A DNA stretch of 25,293 bases from Plantago elongata (GCA_036897095.1 JAYMSP010002264.1:1-25293), one strand, 5' to 3'; positions 10,272 through 21,034 are shown, numbered from the stretch's first letter. Made by a program: numbers and translations. The notes: generated from the letters alone by a model not told the origin.

Positions 10272-10280
10272 CTATATATA
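10272..10280 (+). promoter_or_regulatory. Putative TATA box of the ABCG gene
   Basis: CTATATATA lies 72-80 bp upstream of the ATG at 10352, leaving room for a leader of roughly 45 bases. The downstream sequence is the usual CA- and CT-rich plant 5' UTR. No other TATA-like site lies closer to the start. Confidence 0.65.
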
Positions 10281-10351
10281 ATGCTTCAATCTTCAAGAGT
10301 TAGCTCATCTACTTCAACCCTAAACCAATTCTTCACAAATATTTTATACAT

Positions 10352-12261
10352 ATGGATGATCAATTACCAGTTAAGAAGCCTGCTCTTGGCAACGCTCAAA
10401 CTCATCAATACAAACTAAAGACCAAAAACTTGTCCTACAAACTGCCTCCAAGATACCACCAACTTTCCTTCTCGCCTACTTGTCCTACCAAACTTATTTT
10501 GAACCATGTTGATTGCGATGCTAGGCCGGGTGAGCTTACCGCGATTGCAGGACCGAGTGGGGCAGGAAAGACCACATTGCTTGAGATCTTAGCCGGGATG
10601 GCAGTCCCGGGTGTGGTAGCTGGTCATGTACTTGTCAATGACATGGCTATGAACGTTGCACATTTTCGGAGAGTGTCAGGCTACGTGACACAAGATGACG
10701 CGCTCTTTCCGCTTCTTACTGTTGAAGAGACGCTTACTTATAGTGCACGGCTGAGGCTGCGACCAGCTGCTGACAAGGTAATGATATAAATTTTATCTTT
10801 TGTAAAAGCATAAAGTTGTAAATTGGTGTGGAAAAGCTGGTTAATACTTATTAACAGTTAAGAACTTATTAACAGTTAAGAGCTACGGTCGAAAAGCTGG
10901 TGAAGGAACTTGGGCTCGAGCACATTGCGGGTGCACGAATAGGAAGCGAATCAAGACGAGGGATTTCGGGTGGTGAGAAGCGCAGAGTGTCCATTGGTGT
11001 TGATTTAGTGCACGATCCGGCAGTTCTTCTCTTGGATGAGCCTACATCAGGTCTTGATTCGGGTTCCGCCCTTCAGGTCATGAATCTTCTTAAATCTATG
11101 GCCATGAATCAAGGTAAGACTATAGTCCTAACCATCCATCAACCAGGATTTCGAATTCTAGATTTGTTTGACAAAGTCATTCTCTTATCCAACGGGTCGG
11201 TTCTTCACAATGGCTCGTTGAGTCAGCTCGAGGAGCGACTTAAGTCTGCAGGCCATTCCATCCCTTGTCATGTCAATGTGCTTGAATTCGCCATCGACAT
11301 GACAGATATCTTGCACGTCCAAGAGAAACATAATGAGCAATTTGAACTGAAGAAGGAAAGTAATTGTTTTCTGACTGATCGTACTGAAATGAAGAAAAAT
11401 CGCTACTCAAATTCTCAATTAGGGGAAGTCATAATACTGAGCCAAAGATTTTCTAAAAATATTTTTAGAACCAAGCAACTCTTTGCAGCAAGAACAATCC
11501 AAACTTTACTCGCAGGCATCGCTTTAGGAACAATATTTGCCAATGTTTTCGGCAACTCCACAAAAATGAAGGTGCAAAACCAAATTGGATTCTTCGCCTT
11601 CACTCTCACCTTCTTAATGTCATCCACAACTGAAGCTCTACCAGTTTTCTTGCAAGAGAGAAGAATTCTTAAGAGAGAAACCTCGCGGGGAGTCTACCGA
11701 ATCTCTTCCTATATCATTGCAAACACTCTCGTCTTCTTCCCTTTCCTTCTGATAGTAGCTATCCTTTATGCGGTCCCCATTTACTGGCTAGTTGGGCTGA
11801 GACACGACGTTGGTGCATTTAGCTACTTCTGCTTGGTGGTTTGGATGGTTGTTTTAATGTCGAATTCTTTTGTGGCATGTTTAAGTGCACTAGTACCAAA
11901 TTTGATTGCCGGGATGTCATTAGTCGCTGGAGTTATGGGATCGTTCTTCCTGTTCTCGGGTTACTTCCTGACAAAAGACACGATTCCAAAGTACTGGAGT
12001 TTTATGCAGTATCTAAGCTTGTTCAAGTATCCATTTGAGTGCTTTATGATAAATGAGTATGGAGGAGAACATGGGAGATTCAAGTGCTTGGAGAATATTG
12101 GAGGTGCGTGCTTTATATATGGGGATCAATTCTTGATGCAACAAGGTCTCAAGGAGTCACAAAAATGGCATAACTTGTTCATGATGATTGTTTTTGTTTT
12201 TGGTTACAGATTTCTTGGTTTTTTGATACTGTGGTACAAATCGTCCAGAAACATTAGCTAA
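10352..12261 (+). CDS. ABCG10: ABCG-family (WBC-type) half-size ABC transporter, ABCG10-like
   Basis: Exons 10352-10777 and 10876-12261 encode 603 residues, normal for a plant ABCG half-transporter. The ATP-binding domain comes first: Walker [10 protein letters not shown] at 67-75, Q-loop Q114, signature ISGGEKRR at 172-179, Walker B LLLDEP at 193-198 and switch H230. A linker follows. Membrane segments run from about residue 345, with [10 protein letters not shown] and [11 protein letters not shown] among family motifs, and the short tail ends RNIS. The [27 protein letters not shown] block and the NVLE.AID and [10 protein letters not shown] segments match Arabidopsis ABCG10 closely by recall, so I use that symbol as the nearest family member. 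Such proteins dimerise in a membrane and export lipidic or phenolic compounds; the substrate here is unknown. The intron falls after K142. A loop between the last membrane segments ([12 protein letters not shown]) is longer than in the Arabidopsis protein. Confidence 0.93.
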
Positions 12262-13068
12262 ATAAGTTTTTTTTTTCTCTAGATTCATTGATATGCAAAT
12301 AAGATGTATTTTAAGAAGACTTCCCTTGAGTAAGAAATGACAATAACATGTTGGAAATTTGATGTTCTTTCTATGTAAATCTTCCTTAAATATCAAACGA
12401 CTCGAGTAACAATGACAACGAAACTGAGTTGGTCAATGAGCAACTCATTAAATAAAAGATTTCTTGTTTTAAACGGTAAAGGTGACTCGAACTCCCCGAT
12501 CTAATAGTTGGAAGTGAAGCGTATTAAAGTAAAAGATTAAACATCAATAAAAAAAATAAATACATAAAAACATAAGAATAAGTTCATAAACACATACATA
12601 AATCACAAAGAACATGACCAAGTTTTAAGTTCTTCGTTGCATGTTTTCGAGGCTTGAACTTTCTTGACGTTGCTTATCCACAATAGCTTGTAAGACTACT
12701 CATTGTACGGTCATGAGAATTTAATAAAAAAATTATATCAGAGTGAATTCGATCGGTAGTTGCTTGTGAAAGTGATAACATTAAACATAAGGTGAAAAGA
12801 ACTCATGCCGAAAATATGAAGGGGTTTGTGATGTTCTAATCACAAATCATGATCAATCGAATCAAATATATAATTAATCACACAAGAACAAGAACAAAAC
12901 CCGAATTCTTTTGATACTCTTTTAAATTGCCATCAAAAGCTAGCTAGTTACTCTTTTCTTTGTAGTTGGACTTGATATCGACATGAAATCTACTAACCCT
13001 TTTCAAGGTAGACTTTATGTAGATGGTCAATTCTTTCGATTTTGAAGATAGGATCCATGAACGACTTT
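12262..13068. other. ABCG 3' flank and AT-rich spacer
   Basis: The first ~100 bases are probably the ABCG 3' UTR (T-run at 12267-12277, TGTATTTTAAG at 12305). Around 12480-12500 the minus strand reads GGGGAGTTCGAGTCACC, which resembles a Pol III B box, but no A box lies at a suitable distance. Nothing else is recognised. Confidence 0.4.
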
Positions 13069-13275
13069 AGTTTCAAAAGGCCATCTAAAAAAAACCTACG
13101 ATTTAAGGATTGGGCTAACTAATGCTATTGATTGGGCTAACTCTTGAGCCAATGAAATGTGCGATTTAAGGATAGTTTCAAAAGGCCATCTCCTTGGAAA
13201 ACTCTTCTAAACCTTATGCTATTGATTGGGCTAACTAATGAATCAATGAAAGGTGCGATTTAAGGATAGTTTTGA
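13069..13275. repeat. Imperfect tandem duplication, about 100-bp unit
   Basis: AGTTTCAAAAGGCCATCT occurs at 13069 and 13174, ATGCTATTGATTGGGCTAAC at 13122 and 13216, and GCGATTTAAGGATAGTTT at 13161 and 13256. The unequal spacings show indels between the copies. Confidence 0.75.
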
Positions 13276-13439
13276 CCGTCATTTTCGGCACAATATTAAA
13301 TACATACATATATATATAGATATATAGTACCGAATTGCATGTTTTGATGATTCACGAGGCATACACATATTCAAAGTGAATATATTATGACGATTATTGA
13401 AGCAAATACGAAGATATACTCTTAATTGAGAAAAATATC

Positions 13440-13620
13440 AATAGAAGATCATGGGACCCACCAATACGAAGATTATTCTGTATAATGGATTGATTGTTGG
13501 TTGCCCTGTGGATGTAGGCTTATAGTTGAACCACATATATCTTGTGTTTGATTTGCTCGACTGTTTATGTTTATTCGATTGGTTTGATCTTGATGTTGTT
13601 TAGGGTTCTTAGTCGAATTT
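13440..13620 (+). mobile_element. Possible Ty1/Copia LTR fragment
   Basis: The segment GGTTGCCCTGTGGATGTAGGC followed by TTGAACCACATATATCTTGTG resembles the R/U5 part of many plant Copia LTRs, where a CCSTGGAYGTAGGC block precedes GAACCACGT-type sequence. I see neither the TG...CA limits nor internal gag-pol, so at most it is a solo or truncated LTR. Confidence 0.4.
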
Positions 13621-14000
13621 GGTGATTTCTATATAGTTGCAATTCATTATTTATTACTTAGTTTCTCATTTATTAATATTCAAACTTCCACACTTACTTA
13701 TTTTATTAACCAAAAATTTAAATTAAAGGAGGAAGTCATATGTAGGGGGCGGTAAATGTAACTTTATATTCAACGTGTAGTTTCGTCTCGTTTAATTTCT
13801 GGTGTACGTCTGAACTGGTTTGTAACTTCTTATCATGTTAATGCAGTTTACTTTACAAAGAAAAATGTAATCAACGTGATTTTATGAGGTGATTAATTAA
13901 ATGTAGAGGAGGGTAACATGCTTGTAACAAAAATAAAGAGTTCATTATTATTGATCAGAATATTGAAGTACAGAGTTAACCACATTCAACCAAAGAAGTA
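13621..14000. other. AT-rich intergenic spacer
   Basis: No coding signal or transposon end is recognised. The region lies 3' of both flanking genes (ABCG on +, bHLH on -), so transcription terminators of both should fall near here. Confidence 0.35.
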
Positions 14001-14074
14001 GGCATATGTCTAGGCATGCACATCCCAATTCCACAGTATGTATAGCAGAAGATGTGCATGCCAAGGCATATGTC
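14001..14074. other. Long stem-loop (24-bp stem, 26-nt loop)
   Basis: GGCATGCACATC (14013-14024) pairs perfectly with GATGTGCATGCC (14051-14062). The stem extends outward through 14001-14012 against 14063-14074 with one mismatch and two G-U pairs if read as + strand RNA. On the minus strand the two wobble pairs become A-C mismatches. It begins 90 bp downstream of the bHLH stop codon, probably within or just past its 3' UTR. It may be a small-RNA precursor, an RNA-stability element or a transposon remnant. Confidence 0.5.
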
Positions 14075-14163
14075 ACCATAGATTGATATGTTCCTAAATT
14101 GCATACATGAGCAACATAAAATTGAACAGAGTTGTCTATACATGTACAAACTGAGTCATTTTC

Positions 14164-15370
14164 TCACCAGACATCCGCAAAGGAAGACGAACTTGGAGAA
14201 CTGTAAAACGAAGTTCGTCTCCTTTTCCCAGAGAGAGTATTTCTTGCAGAGAACTCTTCCGATGCATAGAACTTATCAAGCACTGACTTGAGTGCTTGTC
14301 TAACGGAACTGACAAGAACAGAACTTCCCTCTTCCCCCTTGACCTTTGCATCCTCATTACATCCAGTAATCACGAAAACGTTCACCATTCTACTTCCAAG
14401 AGTAGCAATCTCTGCTCGTACTGTTTTCAAAGGGAGAGCGTCAATAGCTGCACGTAAATCAGATAGAAGCTCTTGCGTAAAGTCACAACATAAGGATGCT
14501 CGGATGGAAATGGAATCACCATTTTCTGCAGTAGTACTCTCTTGTTCTTCAACTTTAACTTCATCGTTATCTGTAGGGACGAGTGTACCATCAGTTGCTT
14601 CTGCCACGCCCCGTTTTAGTTCCTTTACTTGAGTGATGACTTCAGCCAGTAGTGCAGCTTTGTCCATCTGTCATTGGATCAGGAATGATCATCAATCATT
14701 AATATATGAACAATCACTAGTTATACAATGAATATTAAATAATCATAATTTTCATATATATTACACATATATCAACTGTTCTCATATATTTGAGCAAGAA
14801 CAGTTAACTGTTTCACAGTACTAATGTACAATGGTTGAGCTTAAATAGCATAATAGCAGAATTCATTCATAAAAAAGTGAAATAGTTAATCTATACATAA
14901 AGAAAACTGCCCATGATCATGAATTCATGCTATAAGTTTTGTAGAATTGAACAAACTGAAATACATAACTTATTCATAACCTTGATGTCATAAATTAAAC
15001 AAACTGAAATACATAACTTATTCAGAAACAACATAGTCCGTTCCTGATAAATGATGATCTGTGTATATAGTTGATCATCTGCATATATTACCTTACTGGT
15101 GCCAGGAATGAGGCTTCTGAGGGTGGAGAGGTGACCGTTAATCCGTTCCCTTCTACGCCTTTCAGCTTCACTATGATTTCTTAAGGCCATCAAAGCTTTG
15201 TCTGCACTAGCTGCCTTTTGGCAAGGTTTCACCATCGCCCTCACAAGCTCACCCCGATCGTTATCCAACACCAAGGACGAAGTTGACAACGATGATCCAT
15301 TTCCTATCAATCCTTGAAATCCCAGGTAGTTGTCTGAGAAGCCGCCAAAGCCGCTATCGAAATAATCCAT
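14164..15370 (-). CDS. bHLH transcription factor with C-terminal ACT-like region (TMO5/bHLH30/bHLH51 type)
   Basis: Exons 15370-15092 and 14667-14164 join through a GT-AG intron to give 260 residues. The basic region HSEAERRRRERIN at 66-78 carries the H66-E70-R74 triad that contacts E-boxes. Helix 1, the loop (IPGTSKMDK) and helix 2 (ALLAEVITQVKELK) reach about residue 111, and the intron splits the loop after K93. Residues 146-205 (SIRASLCCDFTQELL...LKTVRAEI) form the ACT-like dimerisation region usual in this plant subgroup. The tail is basic then Ser-rich. Arabidopsis relatives include bHLH30, TMO5 (bHLH32), bHLH51 and bHLH106/107. MDKAALLAEVI is most like bHLH51, but I cannot decide orthology. 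It should act in the nucleus as a dimer. A TATA-like ATTATATATT lies about 500 bp upstream. Confidence 0.92.
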
Positions 15371-15585
15371 GTTTCCTAATTTCCCTTTGATATCAGAAAA
15401 TAGGTCCGCTGAAGGAAGAGTGTTTTTCGTGATCAGCGATTCTTGAGATGAAACTGAAAGTTTTAGTTTCTTGTTTCATCTTCATACTGTTTGAAAAGAA
15501 GAAATTGAAAGGAAAAGTAATGATCAACTCTATCAGCTAATTAATCAAAAACTGAAAGTTAAGAGTGATGAATTGTAGTAGTAGT

Positions 15586-15780
15586 GGAGAAATCAAAATA
15601 TATTCCTGATTCCCGAGGTTAAGAAAGAAAGAACTCTTGTAAGAAATAGCTAAGCAAAGAAATGTGAAAGTTTAGAGTATTCAACTAGATTAGTTGCAAA
15701 ACGGAATGGAGAAATCAAAATATATTCTTGATTTTGGAGGTTAAGGAAGAAATAATTTAGACAACTCTTGTAAGTAGAGA
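15586..15780. repeat. Direct repeat in the bHLH leader/promoter, 122-bp offset
   Basis: Copies 15586-15649 and 15708-15780 share GGAGAAATCAAAATATATTC, TGATT, GAGGTTAAG and AACTCTTGTAAG. They lie 215-410 bp upstream of the bHLH ATG, between it and the TATA-like site, and so probably in the 5' UTR or core promoter. Confidence 0.8.
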
Positions 15781-15863
15781 AATTGTCAAGGATTTGGGGT
15801 TACTGTTCGACGAATGGCTCTTCGATTTTGCTTTCTTTGGATTGGCTGAAGACTGCATGGATC

Positions 15864-15873
15864 AATATATAAT
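15864..15873 (-). promoter_or_regulatory. TATA-like element upstream of the bHLH gene
   Basis: The minus strand reads ATTATATATT, about 500 bp before the ATG. If used, the leader would be roughly 460 nt. No better TATA box lies closer, so either the leader is long or the promoter lacks a TATA box. Confidence 0.35.
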
Positions 15874-15880
15874 GACAATT

Positions 15881-17854
15881 GGATTCCTCAAGAGGTGCCA
15901 AGAACAACATTAACCAACAACTAATTATTTTATTATCGATGACTACTTAAATTTGGAGTAATATTGAATGAGTTATCTACCCGAAGACTTACTCATCTAT
16001 TTTAGTCTTTTCATAAGACCGTAAATTTACTTGTTTTGAAGAGTTAATATCGCCTGTTATTTCTCGGGAGAAAGGCGTTTTTAGTTCCAAAATTTAGGGG
16101 TCTTACACGCGCAATACAATATTTGCTCTAGTCGGTAAATTTAGTCTTCTTTTTTAAAAAAATTGATTAAAACTAGATCACTTAAAATAGAAAAAAGATA
16201 AAAAGGAGATTAGGGTTAGATTGTTGGGAGGGAAATTTCGCGCGCCATTTTTTTGTTCACCAAAATGATGATTTAGATGGAGGGAATTCTTCCCACGAAC
16301 GAGAAACAGTCACTTCTCTATTCCAGGTAGCATGAACAATCGTCACATGCCAAGGAAACTATGTATCCTTGATTATATTTTAATTGAGACGTATTCGCAT
16401 GCCATGTAAACTTTTAAAAACTATACAATGACATTAGCAAAAACCTAAACACATTATAATAAGTAAAATGGTCAACTTATAATAAAGGTCACAATCATCA
16501 TAATCCTGGCCTCTTCAATTTAAGTGGTACGTACTCCTAAATTTTATACTAGTATTATTTAAAACTTAAAATCTTAAATATATGTAATATAATTAGTTCA
16601 TGCACAATATAAATTCATGCAACGTTGAATGTGTTTGCTTATATATTAAAATAAATAAATAAAGAGACAAGAAGTGTGAAAAGAATTACAACTTCAGAGA
16701 AAAGAAAACTTCCATGTTATCGAATTCACAATTAATTCGAGTGACTATATGTGATCCAAGTTATGCTCGAGTTTGGTTAAACTTTCTTCGTTTTTCTTTT
16801 TTGTCAGCTTTAACTATTTACGATGATTATTTTTTATTAATATTTTGTTACTGTTTCATTTGATCTGATAAATACAAACACCGAATAAAGTCTATGGGGG
16901 CATATTATGTACATTTCGAGTTAAATTATATAAAAATTCTATATGCAGAGTCATGGAGGAGGATCGATGATCTATCACACATGTGTATGGCCAATTAGTA
17001 AAATTGGAATTTCAACTGAAGCGAAAATTGAAAAATGTACAAACAAGTGATTCATTCCAAAAAGACAAAGTGTATATGCACATAGGATACCAAGTGGTTC
17101 GGTAGGGTTTAGTTGGATTTTATATTAAACTTATGATTAAGTGGTAATAATGGTTTACATGATATTATATATAAAAAGTACGCAAATAATAAAACAAACA
17201 TAAGAGTGTTCATGTTAGATGTATCATTGATTGAGATCAATTGTAACCTGTAATATACCTAACCAAATACAAAATCGTACAGAGGTCAACCCTAAAGGCG
17301 ACCATATATTCGTAGTTAATTAATTACGCAGTCTAAGATACCCATGATTACAACTTTAGAACTTTGTTCAGTCATAGTATTAAGCTTTCAGTCACTGAAA
17401 AATGGACTGCAACAGATACCAGTGTTTAAGTTATAACAGAACAAATGTCCGAGCTTGATAAATTTACAACAAAACGTTCTTTCTCCACCCAATAAATTCA
17501 TACCAAATTAGGAGAGATCAAGTTTTTTAAAAGATTTAGAAGAACAACAATATTAGATTGGAAGAGATGTGTTATTATTAATTCAGCTACACTTCATTGT
17601 TAATGTAATTAAATGTATAAATGTTAAATTAAAACAATACATACATCTTCAGAGTTCATTGTCATTAACATATATAATACATTAAATGAGTGTACGATAT
17701 GAATTTTTATTGTCGTATTGTATCATAATGTGTATACATTTATACATTTTTAAGATGTGAAAATTTGAAAGGTATTATATGAGACTAATTCTATATTTAT
17801 AATATCTTGTAGTGTCATTTTTAATATAAAAAAATATCATGTATTTAACATACT

Positions 17855-17906
<52 letters not shown>

Positions 17907-18240
17907 ATTAATTGTAAAAGTTACAGACATAACGAAAACATTACAAGTATCACTTTATAATATTAAATGTGTGAGCATTATATCTATTGGCGACTTGGCG
18001 TTGCAAAGAACGTTACAAAAATAAAAGCAAAGCAGATCTGAAGTAAAATAGTAAATAATTATGTGACTAATTGGGAATCGATTTGAGTTAGGAAATGCCC
18101 ATTCAAATAGCATATTTTGTCTACATGATTTAATAAGTCACAACATTATATTAATTAATTTAATATTTTTTAAATTACATTATTGTATTAACTATCTTGT
18201 TGGATTATTTTTTTTCTTTTATATAAGATCCCAAAGAGTT
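15881..18240. other. AT-rich intergenic spacer
   Basis: About 2.4 kb has no coding frame of note. It contains the TA microsatellite at 17857-17906. A short GC-rich patch, TTTCGCGCGCCA, lies near 16238. I recognise no transposon termini. Confidence 0.4.
17857..17906. repeat. (TA)n microsatellite
   Basis: About 18 uninterrupted TA units are followed by TG and further TA units. Confidence 0.95.
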
Positions 18241-18561
18241 TTTTCGAAATTTTCCCATAACTGGACTACACTTTTGTCGAGCCTACATATTCTCAACCCA
18301 CTAATGAAACACCTCAAATTCATTGAGTCTGCTTTAATTGGGCCTGAAATATGTGTCCATCTGATTCAAACTAATACCCAAATATCCCAGTTTCGGGCTT
18401 TCAGCCATATGATGAAAACATAATTACTCCCATCTTCCTTCTCAATCAGTACTATTCACATCCAACTCTGCAACTTCATCATAACAACCAGCCCCATCCA
18501 CACATACTCGCATCTCTCCTGTTATCTTCTTCTGGAACCTGAATTAATTATCTCAATATAC

Positions 18562-18789
18562 ATGTTGAAATCGAATGTTAAACTGATAATCCATGGACCA
18601 AACAAGTTATCAGGTCAGGTAACCATCAGCGGATCCAAGAACTGATAAACTCTTGCATTACTAGCTGCATCTCTTTAAACAACCAGTGTCACCGAATTCC
18701 AAAATGTTCCGGCATTGCTTTCCAATATACAAGCCATGTTTTCGATCTTGCGTTCTTTGGGAGTTGTTGGAAGTTTAAAAAACCCTTAA
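18562..18789 (+). pseudogene. Decayed fragment of a MurA-like UDP-GlcNAc 1-carboxyvinyltransferase
   Basis: One frame from ATG to TAA (76 codon positions including the terminal TAA) reads LIIHGPNKLSGQVTISGSKN, two stops, TLALLAASL, a stop, TTSVTEFQNVPALLSNIQ and AMFSILRSLG. This follows the order of the MurA N-terminus: xGPxxLxGxVxISGxKNxxLxxLAAxL, then a V(T)xxNVPxLxD block and an xxxLRSLG helix. The SGxKN lysine that contacts phosphoenolpyruvate in MurA is present. Internal stops lie at 18643-18648 and 18676-18678. No frameshift is needed, so decay looks recent or slow. The rest of the ~420-residue enzyme is absent: the match ends at 18789 and AT-rich DNA follows. It is probably a fragment moved by duplication or transposition from an intact nuclear copy. 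The similarity is from memory, not a search. Confidence 0.65.
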
Positions 18790-19630
18790 TAGTTGTGGTG
18801 ATACTTCTTAATTATTTGTTAACTTAGTAAATAAAATAAATAGTCGTAAGCTACTATGTAAGATTTTCGAATTAATATATTACATCCCCAAAATGAATCT
18901 TAGATTAGTGAGGATTAATTACTCAAGAAAAGTAAATTGAGATTGTTCTATATTACTTGCACATAAAAGTTATTTCTTGTTTATAACAAATTCACCATTC
19001 TACTTTTCTACTTGCTTAAGTTTGATGGTTATGTTAAAGAAATTAGTGGGACCGAGTGTCACTTACGTACATGAATGCTAGAACGAAGTAGGCACAAGTG
19101 GTTGGCCCGTACAAGCCATCTGGTAGATCCTTCTGAAATATTTGGTTTGATTTTGAATTTTGTAACTGTTTCGGACACTTGTTGTGCTGTTCTGAACTGG
19201 TTTGGGCTGTTTTCATGGGCCTGAAATCTATTGATGAGATGTAATTAAATAATTAATGAGAATGCCATATGTTAATATGTTTTGTAAGCTATTTCCGTTG
19301 CAATTGCATACAAACATCTCCAATGCTCTTGTTCACACTCAAACATATTAATAAAACTTATTTTTTCGTTTAAAAAAAAAGTCATACTTTATTTAATGTT
19401 TACACTTTCTTCGAAAATTCGACCAACCATAAACTAATTTGGAAAAAAATGTATAGCACTTAATTTTGAGAAATAAACTATTTACATGATCTTAAATTCT
19501 TAATACAAAATTAACCAATTAATAATTAATAATATTACGTAACCTACACTATATACTCAATAAAATGTTCATGGAAGTACACAGCTAGGTAGGTTTATTC
19601 TTGAACCTCCAGCACGCAATAACCTCTCCT
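18790..19630. other. Intergenic spacer and HIPP 3' flank
   Basis: AT-rich DNA contains a more GC-balanced patch at 19040-19215 (AGTAGGCACAAGTGG, TTGGCCCGTACAAGCC) that I cannot assign to a family. The stretch 19380-19630 is probably the 3' UTR region of the minus-strand HIPP gene. Confidence 0.35.
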
Positions 19631-20906
19631 TCACATTACGGAACAACCATGTGGGTTTTCATCACTGAAAGTATCTCCGGCTCGACTCCCAAACATAGCG
19701 GAGTTTCCAGTGTGATAAGCAATCGAGTTAGCGTGGTTGTCGTATCCGTGCTTATAATAGTTGTAGCTAGAACCAGACGCGGGAGCAGAGTAGTAAGTGG
19801 AGGGGCCGCCGTAGTGTTGGTTTTGGTGCTGGTGGTGACCTGAGTAGTTGTGGTTTCTCAGCTCTGGATTGTAAGGAAACTGCCACAACTCTGCCCTATT
19901 TCCAGTTCTTCTTACTGTTTTCAACACTTTCTTCTGATCAGCATATCCTGTAACTGTTACCTTTTGCAAACCCATGTCTATGTCCACAGTATCAACACCT
20001 GTTATATTAGATACATCCAAGATCAATTACAATTTTCACTTAGTTTGTCCAAAAAGAGCTTGTTAGTTTGAATTATATGTATCGCGTTGTGTTCGCAAGA
20101 ATTTAGGGGCTGATTGGCCAGTCATTTAAATGTCCCAATTTGACTCGATAAACAGTGATTTGGCCTAAAATACACTTTAAATACCCCCATTTCAATTCCA
20201 TTCCAAACGCAATTTCACCAAAATCCCCATTCAAATGTCATGCAAATCAGCCTCTTAATTTTTCAAAAAATTAACGAAAGTGCGTACGAAAGTAGCAAAG
20301 TTGCATAAAACAATGTTAACTGTCATAAACTTGCACAAAATTCCTTATAATTGACTTTATGAGTAGAGGCGGAGTCAGAATTTAAAAGTGGGGATTGCAG
20401 AGTATTATAATATGAATATGACATGTCGCTTAGTAAGATCAGGTTAGAATGGACCGTATCAGGTCGGATCAATATTTTTACACTAAATTTCATCATACAT
20501 GTTTAAACATAAATATTCAAGTAAAATAAAGAAAAAGAAAAAATTAAATTCGGAAAGGGCAAACACAACCCACATCTGTGACAATTGTACTCTACTTTTA
20601 TATAATTCGAAGGTGATTTATGCAGTTTACTCCTTTTATCAATATAAAAAGCAGGTATCGCTTATTAAAATCACAAGAAGAAAGGTTGCGACACGAGTGA
20701 AACAACATATCAACTTACCCTTAACCCTCTGGAGAGCTTTTCTAATCTTACTTTCACATCCAGCACAATCCATATGTACACGCATTTCTGTGGTCTGAGC
20801 AAATTAAGCTTTAGTAAATGAAGCAAGACATCACATATATAAAAATGATATGTAAATAGTTTGATCGATCAAGAGCAAGAGAAAATGTTAGCATATATAC
20901 CGTCAT
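19631..20906 (-). CDS. Heavy-metal-associated isoprenylated plant protein (HIPP)
   Basis: Exons in coding order are 20906-20901 (only ATGACG), 20794-20719 and 19998-19631, all GT-AG. They encode 149 residues. A single HMA domain spans about residues 5-66, with the metal-binding MDCAGC at 10-15 and the typical GVDTVDID..QKVTVTGYAD strand pair. A flexible tail rich in Gly, His, Tyr, Ser and Asn follows. The protein ends CSVM, a CaaX box with methionine last, which predicts farnesylation of C146 and membrane or nuclear association. HIPPs bind metals such as Cu, Zn or Cd, and some act in stress and cytokinin regulation. The His-rich stretch SGHHQHQNQHYGG could add metal ligands (inference). The two-codon first exon is the least certain part. 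It keeps the frame and follows a normal leader, but no other start was tested by transcript data. Confidence 0.88.
20103..20257. mobile_element. Tourist-like (PIF/Harbinger) MITE in HIPP intron 2
   Basis: The 149-bp element (20106-20254) begins GGGGCTGATTGG. Its reverse-complemented right end begins GAGGCTGATTTG, and the two arms match imperfectly over about 27 bp, continuing to ATTTRAATG. It is flanked on both sides by TTA (20103-20105 and 20255-20257), the 3-bp target duplication of this superfamily. It has no coding capacity. Confidence 0.8.
20467..20506. repeat. Dispersed repeat, second copy at 23054-23094
   Basis: GATCAATATTTTTACACTAA and the following ATTTCATCATACATGTTTA recur near 23054 with only a few differences. 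Just upstream, GTAGAGGCGGAGTCAGAAT (20363) resembles the end of a larger transposon, so this copy in HIPP intron 2 may be part of one. Confidence 0.6.
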
Positions 20907-21034
20907 GACTCTTGATATGAAGATCTTGATGTATTCTCTCAAATTAGACACTGAATTGGGAAATTAAGCTAGTTATAAGAAATGTAGATATTGAGAGTGA
21001 ACAACTTGAATGCCTTAATTCACTACGTGCTATC

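Noticed and set aside
12475..12505. Second tRNA-derived element on the minus strand
   Set aside because: Only a B-box-like GAGTTCGAGTC is present. No A box lies at a suitable distance.
14288..14632. 114-residue + strand frame opposite the bHLH exon 2
   Set aside because: It is a shadow of the conserved bHLH coding sequence on the other strand.
19601..19843. 80-residue + strand frame opposite the HIPP last exon
   Set aside because: The Val-rich reading is the antisense of the HIPP Tyr/His/Asn-rich tail.
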